Assembly (NCBI RefSeq): GCF_000161935.1
Contig: NZ_GG698802.1
Location: 320,594-384,593 of the forward strand
Reading direction: 5' to 3'
DNA: 64,000 nt
Origin: Limosilactobacillus coleohominis 101-4-CHN
GTDB lineage: Bacteria > Bacillota > Bacilli > Lactobacillales > Lactobacillaceae
In this document: positions 19,284 to 29,500 of the stretch, piece after piece
Numbering within the stretch: position 1 is the stretch's first letter
How the letters are laid out: every line of letters starts with the position of its first letter
Translations under genes and position numbers: made by a program
Notes under the pieces: generated by a model
Told to the model about the DNA's origin: nothing
What the model saw: only the letters and a program-made list of their open reading frames with translations
Databases searched by the model: none

Positions 19284-21287
19284 TTATTTCACATAGTTTT
19301 TGACCTGGCGTTGGTCCAGTGTAGTCCCCTGCCGGTTCTTAATAAATAGTGGCACGGTTTCTTCATAGGTTTGGCTGAATTCTAAACCATAGTATTGGAC
19401 TGGCGAAAGGGTTAAATTTTGCAGTAACAACCGCATTTGAACTAACCACCGTTTCCAGCCGGTAATTTCAGAATTTGGCGATAACCGTTCACGTAGGAAG
19501 ATAAAGCGGAAGTCACCGACGTTTCTGCCGGGTGTGGTGGTGTACTTTTGCGGTTGCAAATCAATCACATTTTCCGCCATTAGTTCCTGAACTACCTGAC
19601 GAAGATAGAGGTTAACACTATTATCAATCTTAAAACCAAGGTACAATTGCAGATTAACCACATTCCGCGTGCCCATCATATCGACCTTGTAATAACTAGT
19701 ATATGGTTCATCCGTTGTGTTCACCGTAATGAACCAGTATACCTGCGCCCGCTTTGGCGATTTATCCAAAATTGAATATAATGTTTCGCGCTTAAGTAAG
19801 TGGTTCTTATTAATCCGGGCCATCATAATCAAATTGCTGACGTACAGTGGCATTGTTACGTCCGCAGAAAGAGTTTGTAACTGTTCTTTATAATCTTCCA
19901 AATTCAGATACTTGCTCTCATCATTCATTTCGTCACGAACCTGACCGCCATAGTACCAACAAATCATCACGAGGAGAATCATCGCCGTAATAATCACGGT
20001 GACGAAACCACCATGAACAAATTTCGCTAAACTGGACAATAAAAAGACCGTTTCAATTGTTGCAAACCCTATTAAGAAAAGCATCGCTAAGATCTTTGAG
20101 CCGTGATTAGCTAAATACTGATGCAGCAACAGAGTGGTCATTAACATTGTGATGGTAATTGCCAGTCCATAAGCCGCTTCCATGTGGGCAGACGTTTGAA
20201 AATAAAATAAGATTCCCGAAGTGGTGAGACATAGGAGCCAGTTAATAGGGCCAATATAGATTTGCCCCCGTGATAACGAAGGATGTCGAACTTTTAAACG
20301 AGGCAGTAATTTTAAACCAATTGCTTCCTCAACCAGGGTAAACGATCCAGTAATTAGTGCTTGTGATGCAATAATCGCCGCTAAGGTTGCAATCAATACC
20401 CCAAAAATGGTTACCGAACCCGGAAGCATTTGGTAAAACGGATTATAACCAGAACCCTGCTGGCCGAGTTCGTTTAAATGATTCAACAAGTACGCTCCTT
20501 GGCCCAAATAATTCAAAACTAATGAACCACAAACCAATGGCCAAGTCAGGTAAATGCTATTCCGTCCGACATGCCCCATATCTGAATAGAGGGCTTCAGC
20601 ACCAGTAGTTGCTAGAAAGACCGCCCCTAAAATTAAAATTCCGGCCCGGTTAGCTGGTGAAAAGAGCAAACGGATTCCGTAAACCGGCGACAGAGCTTTT
20701 AAAATAACCGGTTGTCTCATCAAGTTCAGAACACCGAAGAATGCTAAAAACAGAAACCAAAGGAGCATGATTGGACCAAATGTTTTGCCGATGGCGCTCG
20801 TACCAAACCGTTGAATCATAAAGAGGACCAGTAAAATCAAAAATGTGATGACAATGACCTCATTTTGGTCACTTACCAATACCGAAGAACCAAACTTGAT
20901 TCCTTTCAAACCTTCAATTGCGGTCGTGACCGTCACTGCCGGCGTCAACGTCCCGTCAGCAAGCAACGCCGCGCCGCCTAATAACGCGGGGATGATTAGC
21001 CAGCGAGCTTGACGACGGACTAGCGCGTACAAAGCAAAAATGCCACCTTCACCATTATTATCAGCCCACAGCGCAATTAAGACATACTTAACCGTTGTCA
21101 TCAGCATTAATGTCCAGAAGACCAATGAAATACCGCCGATGATGTAGTCGGTTGTTAAGGATTTCGTACCACCAGCATCGTTAATCAATGCATTCATGAC
21201 ATACAGTGGTGAAGTTCCAATATCACCATAAACAATTCCTAAAGCGACTAACCCACTCGCCAGCAAATGTCGATTTCCCGCTTGCAT
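19284..21287 (-). CDS. kup: Potassium uptake protein Kup
   Basis: Proton-coupled K+ importer of the KUP/HAK/KT family, 667 residues. The family hallmark GIVYGDIGTSPLYVMN lies at residues 18-33, and LADGTLTPAVTVTTAIEG near residue 110. Twelve membrane helices are followed by a cytoplasmic C-terminal domain of about 220 residues. It is monocistronic, with its 3' end beside repeat copy 2. Confidence 0.95.
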   Translation of the reverse strand: MQAGNRHLLASGLVALGIVYGDIGTSPLYVMNALINDAGGTKSLTTDYIIGGISLVFWTLMLMTTVKYVLIALWADNNGEGGIFALYALVRRQARWLIIPALLGGAALLADGTLTPAVTVTTAIEGLKGIKFGSSVLVSDQNEVIVITFLILLVLFMIQRFGTSAIGKTFGPIMLLWFLFLAFFGVLNLMRQPVILKALSPVYGIRLLFSPANRAGILILGAVFLATTGAEALYSDMGHVGRNSIYLTWPLVCGSLVLNYLGQGAYLLNHLNELGQQGSGYNPFYQMLPGSVTIFGVLIATLAAIIASQALITGSFTLVEEAIGLKLLPRLKVRHPSLSRGQIYIGPINWLLCLTTSGILFYFQTSAHMEAAYGLAITITMLMTTLLLHQYLANHGSKILAMLFLIGFATIETVFLLSSLAKFVHGGFVTVIITAMILLVMICWYYGGQVRDEMNDESKYLNLEDYKEQLQTLSADVTMPLYVSNLIMMARINKNHLLKRETLYSILDKSPKRAQVYWFITVNTTDEPYTSYYKVDMMGTRNVVNLQLYLGFKIDNSVNLYLRQVVQELMAENVIDLQPQKYTTTPGRNVGDFRFIFLRERLSPNSEITGWKRWLVQMRLLLQNLTLSPVQYYGLEFSQTYEETVPLFIKNRQGTTLDQRQVKNYVK

Positions 21288-21310
21288 ATTGTCATCCCTT
21301 TTCTGAATCT

Positions 21311-21341
21311 AAAAACAGAGCAAGGATGCCCATCCTTACTC
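21311..21341 (-). terminator. Terminator after the 21354-21920 gene
   Basis: On the minus strand, GAGTAAGGATG and CATCCTTGCTC form a stem followed by TGTTTTT. It separates this gene from kup. Confidence 0.85.
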
Positions 21342-21353
21342 TCAATTTGTAAT

Positions 21354-21920
21354 TTATTTAACTGTCAGTGTAGCGGTATGCTGAACACCATCTTGATTGA
21401 TTTCCACATCATATTGACCAGCATAGGTAAACTTAATTGTTGACTTTTTAGCATGATCATCAGCGCTGATCTTACCATACTGTTGGTGATGTAGATGTCC
21501 CTTGATCACAACCGTCGTTGATTGGGGAACCGTAAACGTGACCTTTGCTTCACCGCTCTTCAACTGCGGCGTCTCAGGCGACCAGCTCACTTTCTTCGGT
21601 TCCGTGCTTTGTGATGGGCGGGAGTGCTTTGACTCTTTAGTGTGCGATTTTGCTGAAGACTGATGATGGTGACTGACCTTAGCAACTTGATCGGCCGCAA
21701 CCGTTTGTAAATGGTCAAAACCAGATGGGTTCGTTGCCCCATAAGCAATTCCAGAAATACTGATAAAGAAAACAATCAACAAAAGCCAACTCAAAAAAAT
21801 CGTGAACCGGCCTGCATTGCTATAGTTACCGGTTTTGCGGATTCGGTGAGCCCGTCTAATCAATAGCAAAATAAACAACACAAAACAAACAATTGCAATC
21901 ACATCTAAATACATTAACAT
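21354..21920 (-). CDS. Hypothetical membrane protein with extracellular beta domain
   Basis: Unrecognised protein of about 188 residues. Two transmembrane helices (residues about 5-22 and 41-62) flank a short basic cytoplasmic loop, RRAHRIRKTGNYSNAG. A Ser/His/Lys-rich linker follows, then a C-terminal domain of about 75 residues (from PQLKSGEAKVTFTVPQS) with alternating beta strands like a small Ig or carbohydrate-type fold. ATG at 21920 is preferred: GGGG lies eight bases upstream. The TTG at 21935 has no site. It is probably an envelope protein; no function is assigned. Confidence 0.7.
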   Translation of the reverse strand: MLMYLDVIAIVCFVLFILLLIRRAHRIRKTGNYSNAGRFTIFLSWLLLIVFFISISGIAYGATNPSGFDHLQTVAADQVAKVSHHHQSSAKSHTKESKHSRPSQSTEPKKVSWSPETPQLKSGEAKVTFTVPQSTTVVIKGHLHHQQYGKISADDHAKKSTIKFTYAGQYDVEINQDGVQHTATLTVK

Positions 21921-21988
21921 TTTAAAATTCCCCAAATTCGTAAACTCAATTAATACTAGTTTAACCGTCTTTGAGAATTTTTTCCATC

Positions 21989-22018
21989 AAAAAAACTCAT
22001 TCAATTAAGAATGAGTTT
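21989..22018 (-). terminator. Terminator after the CNNM/CBS gene
   Basis: On the minus strand, AAACTCATTC and GAATGAGTTT form a perfect stem followed by TTTTTTT. Confidence 0.92.
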
Positions 22019-22025
22019 CAAAGGC

Positions 22026-23378
22026 TTATTTATCATCCGCCGCGGACTGATCCTTTTTGGTGGATGATGAACTTGGTTTTTGAATTTGCACGACACGGAA
22101 CTCACTGACGTACTCATTTTGCACCTCAGTCGGCGTAAACGAGAAGTCGCCAAGCCGAATTGGCCGATCTAACTTCATTGGATACTCTTCTTCTAAGAAG
22201 TACCCCGTCAAAGTTGCCACATCCTTGTCTTCAAATTGTGGAATATCAACATTAAAGTAACGTTCAAAGTCGGACAACGGTGTCTTACCTGAAACCTTAA
22301 AGACCCGATTACCCTTCTTATCAGTTCCTTGTTTTTCAATCATATCAGCTGAAACGTGATAAATTTCTTCACGAACGTTACCAAACATTTCTTCATAGAT
22401 ATCCTTATCAGTCACGATCCCAGAAGTCCCACCGTATTCATCTTGAACAACGGCAATTGGGGCTTCTTTACGCATCATCTTCCGGAGAACATCTGTCAAT
22501 GACTCCCCTTCATAAACCACCGGAATCTTCCGAATAATTTCGCGAATAGAAGATTTAGGATTGATCTGGTTTTGGCGCATGATGTCATAGCTAAAGATGT
22601 AACCAATAATGTGGTCCTTATCGTTATTTTGAACAACCGGATAACGGGTAAACCGTTTCGTAAAGTACAGGTGCGCTGCCTCGGCAATCGCGGCATTGCG
22701 ATCAATCACTTCCAACTGCGTCCGGTCAATCATGATGTCCGCTGCGGTCTTATCATTCATTTCAAAGGCCCGTTGCATGAAAGTAATGTCTTCCTTTTCC
22801 ATTTCACCGGCTTTTTGCGATTGTTGCGAAAGCGATAAAATTTCGTTTTGGGAATAAGTATCTTCTTCAGGATGCGTACTAAAGCCAAGAGCCTTAGTAA
22901 TCGATCCCGCAACAACGGCAAATAACCAGACAAATGGGTAGAAGATCCAGTGGAAGAATTGAATGGGATGCACAATCGCCAATAAAATTGGGACCGGCCG
23001 GTCAATCGCCATATTCTTTGGCACCAAGTCGGTAAAGACCGCATGGAAGAAGGTAAAGATTAAGACCCCAATTACCGGCGCTAGTGGTTTTAAAACATCT
23101 GCTGGAATAAAGTTCATCTTAAGCAATAAGTCCGTAATAAACTCATCACCAATCCACCCTAAAACCAGTGAAGTCATTGTCACCCCAACCTGAGCGGTTG
23201 AAAGGTACTCTGACATGTTTCCAACCATATGCTCGGCTTTTTTAACCACCTTGGTTTGCTTTAATTCCTGGAGCTCACTCGGCCGCACCTTAACAACCGA
23301 ATATTCGAGTAAAGTAAACAAGGCCGCCAGTAGTAAAATAACAACGATAATTAACAAACGTATCCAATAGGATTCCAT
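22026..23378 (-). CDS. CNNM/CBS domain protein (HlyC/CorC family)
   Basis: Membrane protein of 450 residues with the order CNNM transmembrane domain (residues about 1-190), two CBS domains (about 205-330; MIDRTQLEVIDRN and APIAVVQDEYGGTSGIVTD), and a CorC/HlyC C-terminal domain (about 350-430). Relatives act in magnesium or other divalent cation export. DEYGGTSGIVT is the strongly conserved CBS2/CorC signature. It is monocistronic with its own terminator. The old name 'hemolysin' should not be read as a function. Confidence 0.87.
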   Translation of the reverse strand: MESYWIRLLIIVVILLLAALFTLLEYSVVKVRPSELQELKQTKVVKKAEHMVGNMSEYLSTAQVGVTMTSLVLGWIGDEFITDLLLKMNFIPADVLKPLAPVIGVLIFTFFHAVFTDLVPKNMAIDRPVPILLAIVHPIQFFHWIFYPFVWLFAVVAGSITKALGFSTHPEEDTYSQNEILSLSQQSQKAGEMEKEDITFMQRAFEMNDKTAADIMIDRTQLEVIDRNAAIAEAAHLYFTKRFTRYPVVQNNDKDHIIGYIFSYDIMRQNQINPKSSIREIIRKIPVVYEGESLTDVLRKMMRKEAPIAVVQDEYGGTSGIVTDKDIYEEMFGNVREEIYHVSADMIEKQGTDKKGNRVFKVSGKTPLSDFERYFNVDIPQFEDKDVATLTGYFLEEEYPMKLDRPIRLGDFSFTPTEVQNEYVSEFRVVQIQKPSSSSTKKDQSAADDK

Positions 23379-23433
23379 ATATTAATATTCACACCTTTAC
23401 GTAAATAATCTGTTTCTAATTATACCAAACTTT

Positions 23434-24315
23434 TCAATCAACGGTTCGTTCAGCGACAAACTGAAGAAATTTCTCCACGACCGGCGTTAGTTGGATATTT
23501 TTTCGCCACGCTAATAAATGTCCCGTCGTCCGCTCTGGACTAAATGGTACAAAGGTCAAACGGTCGTCATGATACTTTTCAAAAACACCGTAGATTCCTA
23601 AATGATAGTATTTACCGGATAGTAATAAATCGCGACTATTCTGTGGTAAATTAATCTGAATCTTCCAGTCCAACTTATGCGGATCTAAATGGAGGCCATC
23701 TAAAATATCATCGCGAACAATATTTCGCCGGCCAACAATTAATGGTAATTGATATAAATCATGGGCCATGATCGTCTGGCGCTGGGCTAACGGGGCATCC
23801 TTCCGCATAATCAATCCCCACTTTTCACGAACTGGTAAGCTAAAGTAGTTGTACTTAGCGGCTTCAACTGGCTCAATCAAGGCGATTAAATCGCAAAGGC
23901 TCTGGTCCAGTCGCTCACGTAAAGTATCACCATCCCCATCAAAAATATTAAAACGGACTGCCGGATACTGGTCTTGAAAGTCCGCGACGGCCTGCATCAT
24001 AAAGTTAGCGACCGCACTTTCAACCACTCCCAAATTGATGGTCCCAGATAATTCATTTTGGGTATTCACCAATTCACTTTCGGTTTGATCCAACAGCGTT
24101 AAGATGGTGGCAGCCCGTTGTTGAAAAAGCGCACCAGCCTTGTTTAAGCGCATTTGACGCTTCTCGCGATCAAACAGCTGTACCCCTAGTTCCTTCTCCA
24201 GTTCAATAATTTGTCGTGATAAAGTCGGTTGGGTAATGTGTAAATGCTCCGCTGCCTGCGTGATATTATTCCGCTTCGCAACTTCCAAAAAGTACTTTAA
24301 GACGCGTGTCTCCAT
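23434..24315 (-). CDS. LysR family transcriptional regulator
   Basis: DNA-binding regulator of about 293 residues. The N-terminal helix-turn-helix is classic: METRVLKYFLEVAKRNN, then ITQAAEHLHITQPTLSRQI. A type 2 periplasmic-binding-like effector domain follows from about residue 90. ATG at 24315 is chosen because AGGAGG lies upstream at the right spacing; the frame runs on to 24339 with no site. It is divergent from the cupin and carboxymuconolactone decarboxylase-like pair, which it probably controls. The effector is unknown. Confidence 0.88.
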   Translation of the reverse strand: METRVLKYFLEVAKRNNITQAAEHLHITQPTLSRQIIELEKELGVQLFDREKRQMRLNKAGALFQQRAATILTLLDQTESELVNTQNELSGTINLGVVESAVANFMMQAVADFQDQYPAVRFNIFDGDGDTLRERLDQSLCDLIALIEPVEAAKYNYFSLPVREKWGLIMRKDAPLAQRQTIMAHDLYQLPLIVGRRNIVRDDILDGLHLDPHKLDWKIQINLPQNSRDLLLSGKYYHLGIYGVFEKYHDDRLTFVPFSPERTTGHLLAWRKNIQLTPVVEKFLQFVAERTVD

Positions 24316-24388
24316 TGGTATCACTCCTCCTAGAATCATTATACCGAATCATACAAAAAATGCATTAATCAACAATATAAATAAGCAT

Positions 24389-24417
24389 TTCACATTAATA
24401 AAGAAGCTTCATATAAT
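24389..24417 (+). promoter_or_regulatory. SigA-type promoter of the cupin operon
   Basis: TTCACA at 24389-24394 and TATAAT at 24412-24417 are separated by exactly 17 bases. The box ends 32 bases before the cupin ATG. The shared divergent region with the LysR gene is the expected place for LysR binding. Confidence 0.75.
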
Positions 24418-24448
24418 AAAGACAATTAATGAAATGGAGGAAAGTTCA

Positions 24449-24862
24449 ATGGCAAAAAATGAAAATGAAGTTAAAAACAATCTGTTTGGTTTTGGTGACA
24501 AGAATGTCGCCTTTGCGAAGTACTTTATTGGCACCAGCTACCTTAATGGTCTGGTCGGTGCTGATGACAACATTGACGTCAATGTTTCCAATGTTAACTT
24601 CGAACCTGGTTGCCGGAATGATTGGCACATCCACCACAATGGTTTTCAAATTCTTTTAGTCACTGCTGGTGAAGGTTGGTATCAAGAAGAAGGCAAACCT
24701 GCCCAACTGCTTCACCCTGGTGATGTCGTTGCCATTCATGAAGGAGTTAAGCACTGGCATGGTGCGACTAAGGATTCCTGGTTCTCCCACATCGCAATTA
24801 CGAAGGGTACCAGTGAATGGCTTGAAAAAGTCGATGATGACTACTACAACACTTTAGGTTAA
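24449..24862 (+). CDS. Cupin domain protein
   Basis: Small cupin of 137 residues. The metal-binding motif 1 appears as PGCRNDWHIHHNG and motif 2 as LHPGDVVAIHEGVKHWHGA, so the His ligands are all present. ATG at 24449 has GGAGG nine bases upstream; the longer frame runs through the LysR promoter and is not real. It precedes the carboxymuconolactone decarboxylase-like gene by 18 bases, a pairing seen widely in lactobacilli and tied to reactive carbonyl or redox stress in related systems. The reaction is not established. Confidence 0.85.
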   Translation: MAKNENEVKNNLFGFGDKNVAFAKYFIGTSYLNGLVGADDNIDVNVSNVNFEPGCRNDWHIHHNGFQILLVTAGEGWYQEEGKPAQLLHPGDVVAIHEGVKHWHGATKDSWFSHIAITKGTSEWLEKVDDDYYNTLG

Positions 24863-24880
24863 GCGAAAGGAGTTTTTAAA

Positions 24881-25201
24881 ATGGCTCAAAAACAAACAGC
24901 TGGTCGGGATCAGCTTGGGGACTTTGCCCCAAAGTTTGCAGAATTAAACGACGATGTCCTCTTTGGTCAAGTTTGGTCGCGAGAAAAGGAACTTAGCCCT
25001 CGTGACCGGAGTTTTCTAACGGTGACTGCCTTAATCACTAAGGGCGCCTTTGAACAACTCCCTTACCATATGGCAACCGCCAAGAAAAATGGTATTACCA
25101 AGGAAGAAATCGCTGAAATGATCACCCAATTAGCCTTCTACGTCGGGTGGCCAAATGCCTGGTCCGCATTTAACGTTGCTAAAAAAGTTTGGGATGATTA
25201 G
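24881..25201 (+). CDS. Carboxymuconolactone decarboxylase family protein
   Basis: Alpha-helical AhpD/CMD fold protein of 106 residues. LSPRDRSFLTVTALITKG and LPYHMATAKKNGITKEEIAE match the family core. It lacks the CxxC redox pair of AhpD, so it is closer to the decarboxylase-like branch. It is co-transcribed with the cupin upstream. AAAGGAG precedes the ATG. Function in this branch is not known. Confidence 0.85.
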   Translation: MAQKQTAGRDQLGDFAPKFAELNDDVLFGQVWSREKELSPRDRSFLTVTALITKGAFEQLPYHMATAKKNGITKEEIAEMITQLAFYVGWPNAWSAFNVAKKVWDD

Positions 25202-25253
25202 CAAATTTGACGAAGTAAGCCGGTCTGTCAAATATAATTTAAAAAAATAATTT

Positions 25254-25306
25254 CTTGTTAATTACTAATGTCAAAATTGTCTAATAACTTTTCAGTAATT
25301 AACAAG
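25254..25306. repeat. Perfect 13-base inverted repeat
   Basis: CTTGTTAATTACT at 25254-25266 and AGTAATTAACAAG at 25294-25306 are perfect inverted copies around a 27-base AT-rich spacer. It lies between the decarboxylase-like gene and the adhesin. It could be a weak transcription terminator, a regulatory site, or the remnant of a small mobile element. Confidence 0.6.
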
Positions 25307-25342
25307 AGCAAATTGCCTCAACGTTTTAAATATAAAATAATT

Positions 25343-25381
25343 AATACCCCGTTTTCACTTTTGTGTTAATGGGGTATTTTT
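25343..25381 (+). terminator. Terminator after the cupin operon
   Basis: AATACCCC and GGGGTATT form the stem base, TTTCAC and GTGTTAA the upper part, followed by TTTTT. It is the most convincing terminator between the cupin operon and the adhesin. Confidence 0.75.
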
Positions 25382-25493
25382 AACACATTTTGTAAATAGA
25401 TTTAGTCATAGATAATTGGAATTTCACTAAGAAAGGGATTACAATGAGGTCGTTAGTTACATAATGTTTTTAATACTGGGAGGTTATTTTTCA

Positions 25494-26504
25494 ATGGTTT
25501 CAAAGAATAATCAGATTAAATATGAAAAATGGAATGCTAATCGCAAGCCTCACTATGGCCTGCGTAAACTTTCCATTGGGGTCGCATCAGTCTTATTAGG
25601 GACGACTCTATACTGGGGTGGAACAACCGTCTTAGCTGATACAAACGCTCCTGTCACCCCCCCTACTCAGGAAACTGAACAGACCACAACAAATACGTCG
25701 GATAGTGAAAATCAAAAATCTAGTCTTAATTTAACGGATGTTAAATCTCAAAGTAATGCACAACCTAATTCAGCCAATCAGGGGTCCGCAACGAATGAAC
25801 TTGGAGTTTCTAGCGCTAAGGCAGTAGACCCAAACACCTTGACAGAAAGCAAAGCGGCAACTGCAGATGATTCCTTGGCAACAGGCATGACTGTTAGTGA
25901 CTATTATAAAGCTTTGGATGATAAAAACGATTACTATAATCATAGTAATGAAGAAACAAAGAGCCTTAGAATAATTAATCGAACTGTGACAATGCATAAA
26001 CCCAGTGGCGATGAAACAATTACGCAATCAATTCGAGTTAGAGGTGTCGCAGGAAGTAGTCATGAACTAATCGAAAATGGCCCAGTTGGTTATAACTTAA
26101 TGATTGGTTTCATTATTAATAATAATGGTACTAGATCAACTAAAATGCTTTTCAGAGATCGGGTTCAAGCAAAGGCAGTTAATGGAAAAATTGTTTTTGA
26201 TAGTGAAGCGGATAAACAAGGGTATGAGAAATTTATGTCGTATGACAAAAACCCAGATTTTCTTGCCACTCTACCAGCCATTGACGAAAGCCAATTCAAT
26301 GTACCTGGATACTCGTACACGATTTCACCAGCTAATAGTAATCTCGGCGAATGGACGTTCCAACCATTTCAGACCAACTCTGTCAACATCGAAGTCAATT
26401 ACAAAAAGAATGCTAACCACACGGTAACTTATAAATTTGTTGATCAAAATGGTCAGGAAGTCGGTACTGCTACCTCAGTTAGTGGTTCGGCTGGCTCTGA
26501 ATAA
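25494..26504 (+). CDS. YSIRK-type mucin-binding-like adhesin, N-terminal part (stops early)
   Basis: N-terminal 336 residues of a wall-anchored adhesin. The YSIRK-type signal peptide reads HYGLRKLSIGVASVLLGTT, followed by a hydrophobic core and ADTNA cleavage region. A Thr/Ser/Gln/Asn-rich linker follows, then a globular domain and the start of a MucBP-like module (YKFVDQNGQEVG). A TAA at 26502-26504 cuts this module in half; the same frame continues with AVKLTVPTGYQL. ATG at 25494 has GGGAGG ten bases upstream. Without the C-terminal LPQTG the product would be secreted, not anchored. Confidence 0.8.
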   Translation: MVSKNNQIKYEKWNANRKPHYGLRKLSIGVASVLLGTTLYWGGTTVLADTNAPVTPPTQETEQTTTNTSDSENQKSSLNLTDVKSQSNAQPNSANQGSATNELGVSSAKAVDPNTLTESKAATADDSLATGMTVSDYYKALDDKNDYYNHSNEETKSLRIINRTVTMHKPSGDETITQSIRVRGVAGSSHELIENGPVGYNLMIGFIINNNGTRSTKMLFRDRVQAKAVNGKIVFDSEADKQGYEKFMSYDKNPDFLATLPAIDESQFNVPGYSYTISPANSNLGEWTFQPFQTNSVNIEVNYKKNANHTVTYKFVDQNGQEVGTATSVSGSAGSE

Positions 26505-29500
26505 GCTGTTAAGTTGACCGTGCCAACTGGCTACCAGCTAACTTCAGGCAATCTACCAACCACGGTTACCATTCCGGACAACGATCAGACGGTTACAATT
26601 AATGTTAAAAAAGATCAACAAAAGGTCACCATTCAAGTAACGGGAAACAGTAGTATCTATTACGGCGATAGTAGCTGGCAGCAACTGCTTAAGGATAAAT
26701 CTGTCCCGACCGGTTTCCATGTAACGATTACGGCAGCCGATGGAACAACTGAACCAGTTCAACTTACAGATGGCGATCTGGAAGTCCAAGGGACGCCGGG
26801 CAATGTTGGCTCCTATAAAGTTGTTCTCACTGCACAAGGTCTGCAAGATATTAAAGATCAACTGGGAACCGATGATTTTACCTATCCTGACCTTACCGCC
26901 GTTACAAGTTCAGCAACATTAGACATTCAAAAAGCCACCAAAGAGGTCATTTTAAACGGTGGTGGGTACAAGCCATACGATGGTACCAATGATCTGAGTG
27001 CTTTCCAAACACAATTTGGCCTTGCTGACAACAACACCAATAAGGTCACAGTATACAAATCTGATGGCACCCCAGTAACGCTTACCTTGCAAAAAGATGA
27101 CGTTGTATTAACAAACGGTGAAAAGCCAATTAATGTCGGCTCTTATCCAGTGAAATTATCCGAAGATTTCATTAATAAAGTAAAAGTCGCTGATGGTAAT
27201 AACGGTAATAACTATAATTGGAAATTTGGTACAGTTGCTGATTATCAAATTTATGCTGATGATGGCGTGGCTAAATTAAGTGGTCAAAATGCCAAAGTTT
27301 ATAACGGTCAAGCTACGACAACGGCTGAAGTTAATAAAGATGGTAAGATTACCGTTCATGTGACGGCACCAGTTACGATCCAAGGTGACGAACCTGGCGA
27401 AAGTACTACCGTTAAGACGCTTGATTATGGCAACTACACCCTCCAAGATGGTGACTATACTTGGAATACTACCGATGGTAAGGCCCCAACTGATGGCGGA
27501 GTCTACACAATTGCCCTAAACAAGGACGCCATTGTAGCTCATCTCCAAGATTATCTGAACCAGAAAGCCGGAGTTGGCCAAGACAATCAACCAAACGTCA
27601 CAATAAATGCTGATGGTCTTTCCGGTCAAGCAACGTTTACCATCAACACTACGAATACTTACAAATTTGTCGATACGGATAACAAGAACCAACTAATCAA
27701 ATCAGATGTTAAAACTGGTTTGAAAGATCAATCCGAAGATATCACGCTCCAAATTCCCGAAAATTATGAACTGGTCTCTGGGGCATTGCCAACTAAAGCC
27801 ACCTTTGGCCCTACAAACCAAACGATTACAATTAATTTGAAACATAAGCATTCCATCACGACCACGCCAGTAACCGTTACTCGAAAAGTAACGATTACTG
27901 AACCCGGTCAGAAGCCGCAGAGCCAAAGCCAAACGGTTACTTTCCAAAAGACGACTGATACTGATTTGGTAACGAAGCACCAAACCGAGACCTATGACCA
28001 TGATACACAAAAATTAACGAGTGTGACCGTGCCAACCGTGCCTGGATATACCGCTAGTCAAACCTCTGTGCCCGAATTAACGGTTAAACCAACTGATCAC
28101 CCTGCCGATGTTAACGTCACTTATACACCAAATCAGCAAACCGGTAACATCATTTACGTTGACCAAGATAATAATGGTCAACGAGTTGGCACAACTCCAC
28201 TGACTGGTAAAACTGACGAATCAGTAACGATTACTCCACAAGCCCCAACTGGCTATCAGATCGTAGCTGGACAAGGCACGCCAAAGACTGAAAAAGCAAC
28301 CGCCAACGGGATTCCTGATGTTACCGTTAAGGTTGAACACAAGACGGTTACGGTTCAACCAACTGATCCTAAGACACCAAGTGATAAGCTTCCGGACAAT
28401 CCAAGTAAGAATTACCCATCTGGTGTTGCAAAGGATGATTTAAACAAGACGATCAAGCGGACCATCATAGTTAAGAAGCCTGATGGCAGTACGATTGATG
28501 CCAGTCAAGAGGTCCACCTAACTCGCACAGCAACCGTTGATGAAGTTACTGGTAAGGTTACCCAGTATGGTGACTGGACAACCTCATCATTTGACAAGTA
28601 CACAACACCAACTGTTCCAGGCTACACACCAACCCAAGCCGAAGTTCCAAGTGTCGCTACGGTTGATGTCAATTACGTGGATCCAAAGATTGAGATTTCT
28701 TACACACCAAATGAACAAAATGGGAAGATTTCTTATGTTGATAATGGTAAAGAGATTGGCATTACTCCATTGACTGGTAAGACCGACGAAACGATCACCA
28801 TCACGCCTAATATTCCTGCTGGGTACAAACTTGTCCCTGGACAGAATATTCCAAAGACGGAAAAAGCAACCCCTAATGGCATTCCAACTGTTACCATTCA
28901 AGTTGAACATCAAACCACAACTGTTCAACCAACTGATCCTAAGACACCTAATGATAAGCTCCCTGATAATCCGGGAAAGAATTATCCAACCGGGGTCGAC
29001 TACAATGACCTTCATAAGACTATCAAGCGGACAATTACCGTCATTAAGCCTGATGGCTCCAAGATCGATGCTAGTCAAACGATTATCCTGACCCGCTCGG
29101 CAACGATTGATGAAGTTACGGGAACTGTCATTGGTTACAGTGATTGGACTACTGGTCACTTTGCGGCATACGATGCTCCAAAGATTTCAGGATACGTGGC
29201 TAGTCTAGCAGAAGTTCCAGCGATCGATGTTACTAGCGACTTTAGTGATCCCGACATCGTGATTACCTACACTGCCCTTCCAGCATCATCAACTGGTGAC
29301 AGAATTAATCGGGAAGCAATTACGAATGGTAAATTGAATGATCAATTACCAACCCAATCCGAAGCTAACGACCAATCTGAAGCTAAACACCAAGCTGAAT
29401 TACCACAAACTGGTAATACCAACGCTGATCAGTTAGCAACCCTTGGGTTATTAAGTGCCGGCCTCACAAGTTTATTTGGACTTGCTAGCTTACGGAAAAA

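Noticed and set aside
24236-24448. Long N-terminal extension of the cupin gene
   Set aside because: It overlaps the LysR start and promoter region, and a good ribosome binding site supports ATG at 24449.
25202-25340. Small RNA gene
   Set aside because: Only one inverted repeat and AT-rich sequence; no promoter or conserved structure could be shown.
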